From a virus: a stretch of DNA of 40,393 nt. Below the pieces are notes generated by a model that did not search any database, had not been told where the DNA came from, and saw nothing but the letters and a program-made list of their open reading frames with translations. The stretch's first letter is position 1, and the number at the start of each line of letters is the position of its first letter. Of this stretch, positions 39,806 to 40,393 are shown piece by piece. Location: positions 1 through 40,393 of IMG/VR virus record IMGVR_UViG_3300023110_001987, one strand, 5' to 3'. The position numbers and the translations under genes are program-made.

Positions 39806-40282
39806 ATGAGTATAGACGACAAAATAAATGAAGCTCTTGGTATCTCTACTGAACAAAAGCCTGTTACTAAAGCTGTAGTTAAAAAAGAATACACTCCTCC
39901 TGTTCCTAGAATGGAAGATAAAGAAAAAGAGGATGTAGATAATGATTACAAATACAGTAGAGAAAATTATTACAATCTTATAGAACGAGGCCAAGACGCA
40001 ATTCAAGGTATACTTGATATTGCAAACGAAAGTCAACATCCTCGTGCTTATGAAGTTGCAGGTAATCTTATTAAACAAGTTGCTGATACAGTTGATAAAC
40101 TACAAGACTTACAAGGCAAACTTAAAACATTAAAAGACGTTCCTAACAAAACAAATAATACAAACATTAAACAGGCCTTGTTTGTAGGTTCATCAGCAGA
40201 ATTACATAAAATGCTAAAGAACAAAAACACACAAGTTCAAAGTGAAGAAGATAAAGATTTTAAAAAGGTAAATGATGAGTGA
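39806..40282 (+). CDS. 16: Terminase small subunit, T4 gp16-like
   Basis: The 158-residue protein (T4 gp16 is 164) starts MSIDDKINEALGISTEQKP. A variable Lys/Pro/Glu-rich segment follows, then the conserved helical core SRENYYNLIERGQDAIQGILDIANESQHPRAYEVAGNLIKQVADTVDKLQDLQGKLK, typical of gp16 of T4-like phages. It forms the ring that recognises DNA and regulates the packaging motor gp17. It lies 2 nt after gp15, and its end overlaps the gp17 start. Confidence 0.9.
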   Translation: MSIDDKINEALGISTEQKPVTKAVVKKEYTPPVPRMEDKEKEDVDNDYKYSRENYYNLIERGQDAIQGILDIANESQHPRAYEVAGNLIKQVADTVDKLQDLQGKLKTLKDVPNKTNNTNIKQALFVGSSAELHKMLKNKNTQVQSEEDKDFKKVNDE

Positions 40283-40393
40283 AGCGTACTTAGGTAATCC
40301 TAATCTTTACAAAGCAAATCTCAAACAAGAATACACCGAAGAACAAATAAGAGAGATTGCTAAATGTATGGAAGACCCTATACATTTTGTAAA
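40275..40393 (+). CDS. 17: Terminase large subunit, T4 gp17-like (3' end outside the window)
   Basis: The frame from the ATG at 40275 is open to the window edge and begins MSEAYLGNPNLYKANLKQEY, continuing with EEQIREIAKCMEDPIHFVK. This is the usual N-terminus of gp17 in marine T4-like phages (LGN-NL-K, then EFAKC--DP-YF). The ATPase and nuclease motifs lie beyond the window. AAAAGG at 40263-40268 is a ribosome-binding site; an adjacent ATG at 40272 is an alternative start. The start overlaps the gp16 end by 8 nt. Confidence 0.85.
   Translation, partial: MSEAYLGNPNLYKANLKQEYTEEQIREIAKCMEDPIHFV

Noticed and set aside
39773-40078. Hydrophobic minus-strand frame opposite gp15/gp16
   Set aside because: The Phe/Ile-rich pattern is the reverse of Lys/Glu-rich coding sequence in gp16.
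1-40393. tRNA genes, riboswitches or mobile-element ends
   Set aside because: I saw no cloverleaf with CCA-proximal signatures, no known riboswitch core, no transposase gene and no terminal inverted repeats when reading both strands. A tRNAscan or Infernal run would be decisive.

Overview
The window looks like part of the late (virion) region of a T4-like marine myovirus. The DNA is very AT-rich (about 30% G+C by eye) and genes are packed with 1-4 nt overlaps. Many genes are preceded by the T4-type late promoter TATAAATA or a one- or two-base variant. The right end reads gp13-gp14-gp15-gp16-gp17 (neck, tail-sheath terminator, small and large terminase), as in T4-like cyanophages and Pelagibacter phages. 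The host is probably an AT-rich oceanic bacterium (SAR11 or Prochlorococcus), but no host-specific gene is present to decide. Assignments come from reading translations and motifs; no database search was run.

Layout. (1) 1-5242, plus strand: the 3' part of a large virion structural protein, a small coiled-coil protein, a fibre-like protein, another structural protein and a conserved unknown. (2) 5203-11431, minus strand: a translationally coupled block of eight genes with four DxD glycosyltransferases, three radical SAM enzymes and a separate SPASM-like cysteine protein. (3) 11450-16205: a methyltransferase, a mini short-chain dehydrogenase, three aspartyl/asparaginyl-hydroxylase-type oxygenases, a TauD-like oxygenase, a fatty-acid desaturase, a GNAT-like protein and one unknown. 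(4) 16235-23005: tail-fibre and appendage genes, ending in a fibre with a C-terminal S74 self-cleaving chaperone domain. (5) 23018-26654: three tandem paralogous FG-GAP proteins, each with exactly seven repeats, so each probably one seven-bladed beta-propeller. (6) 26667-37295: a surface-glycan cassette with seven glycosyltransferase genes (one with two catalytic domains), three FkbM or FkbM-like methyltransferases, a sugar-nucleotide epimerase, a UDP-sulfoquinovose synthase (SqdB) and a sulfotransferase. (7) 37380-40393: gp13 to the start of gp17.

How it may work together (inference): about 32 kb of accessory DNA sits between conserved structural genes. It combines host-recognition proteins (fibres and propellers) with enzymes that build or modify glycans, lipids and proteins. 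Late promoters inside it imply expression during virion assembly, which fits decoration of virion proteins or remodelling of the host envelope. The most unusual points are the triple seven-bladed propellers, the radical SAM/glycosyltransferase operon, SqdB beside a sulfotransferase, and a set of late promoters placed so that transcription would start at the A of the start codon (leaderless messages).

No gene-free stretch longer than 300 bases exists, and I saw no tRNA, rRNA, CRISPR array, insertion sequence or reverse transcriptase.
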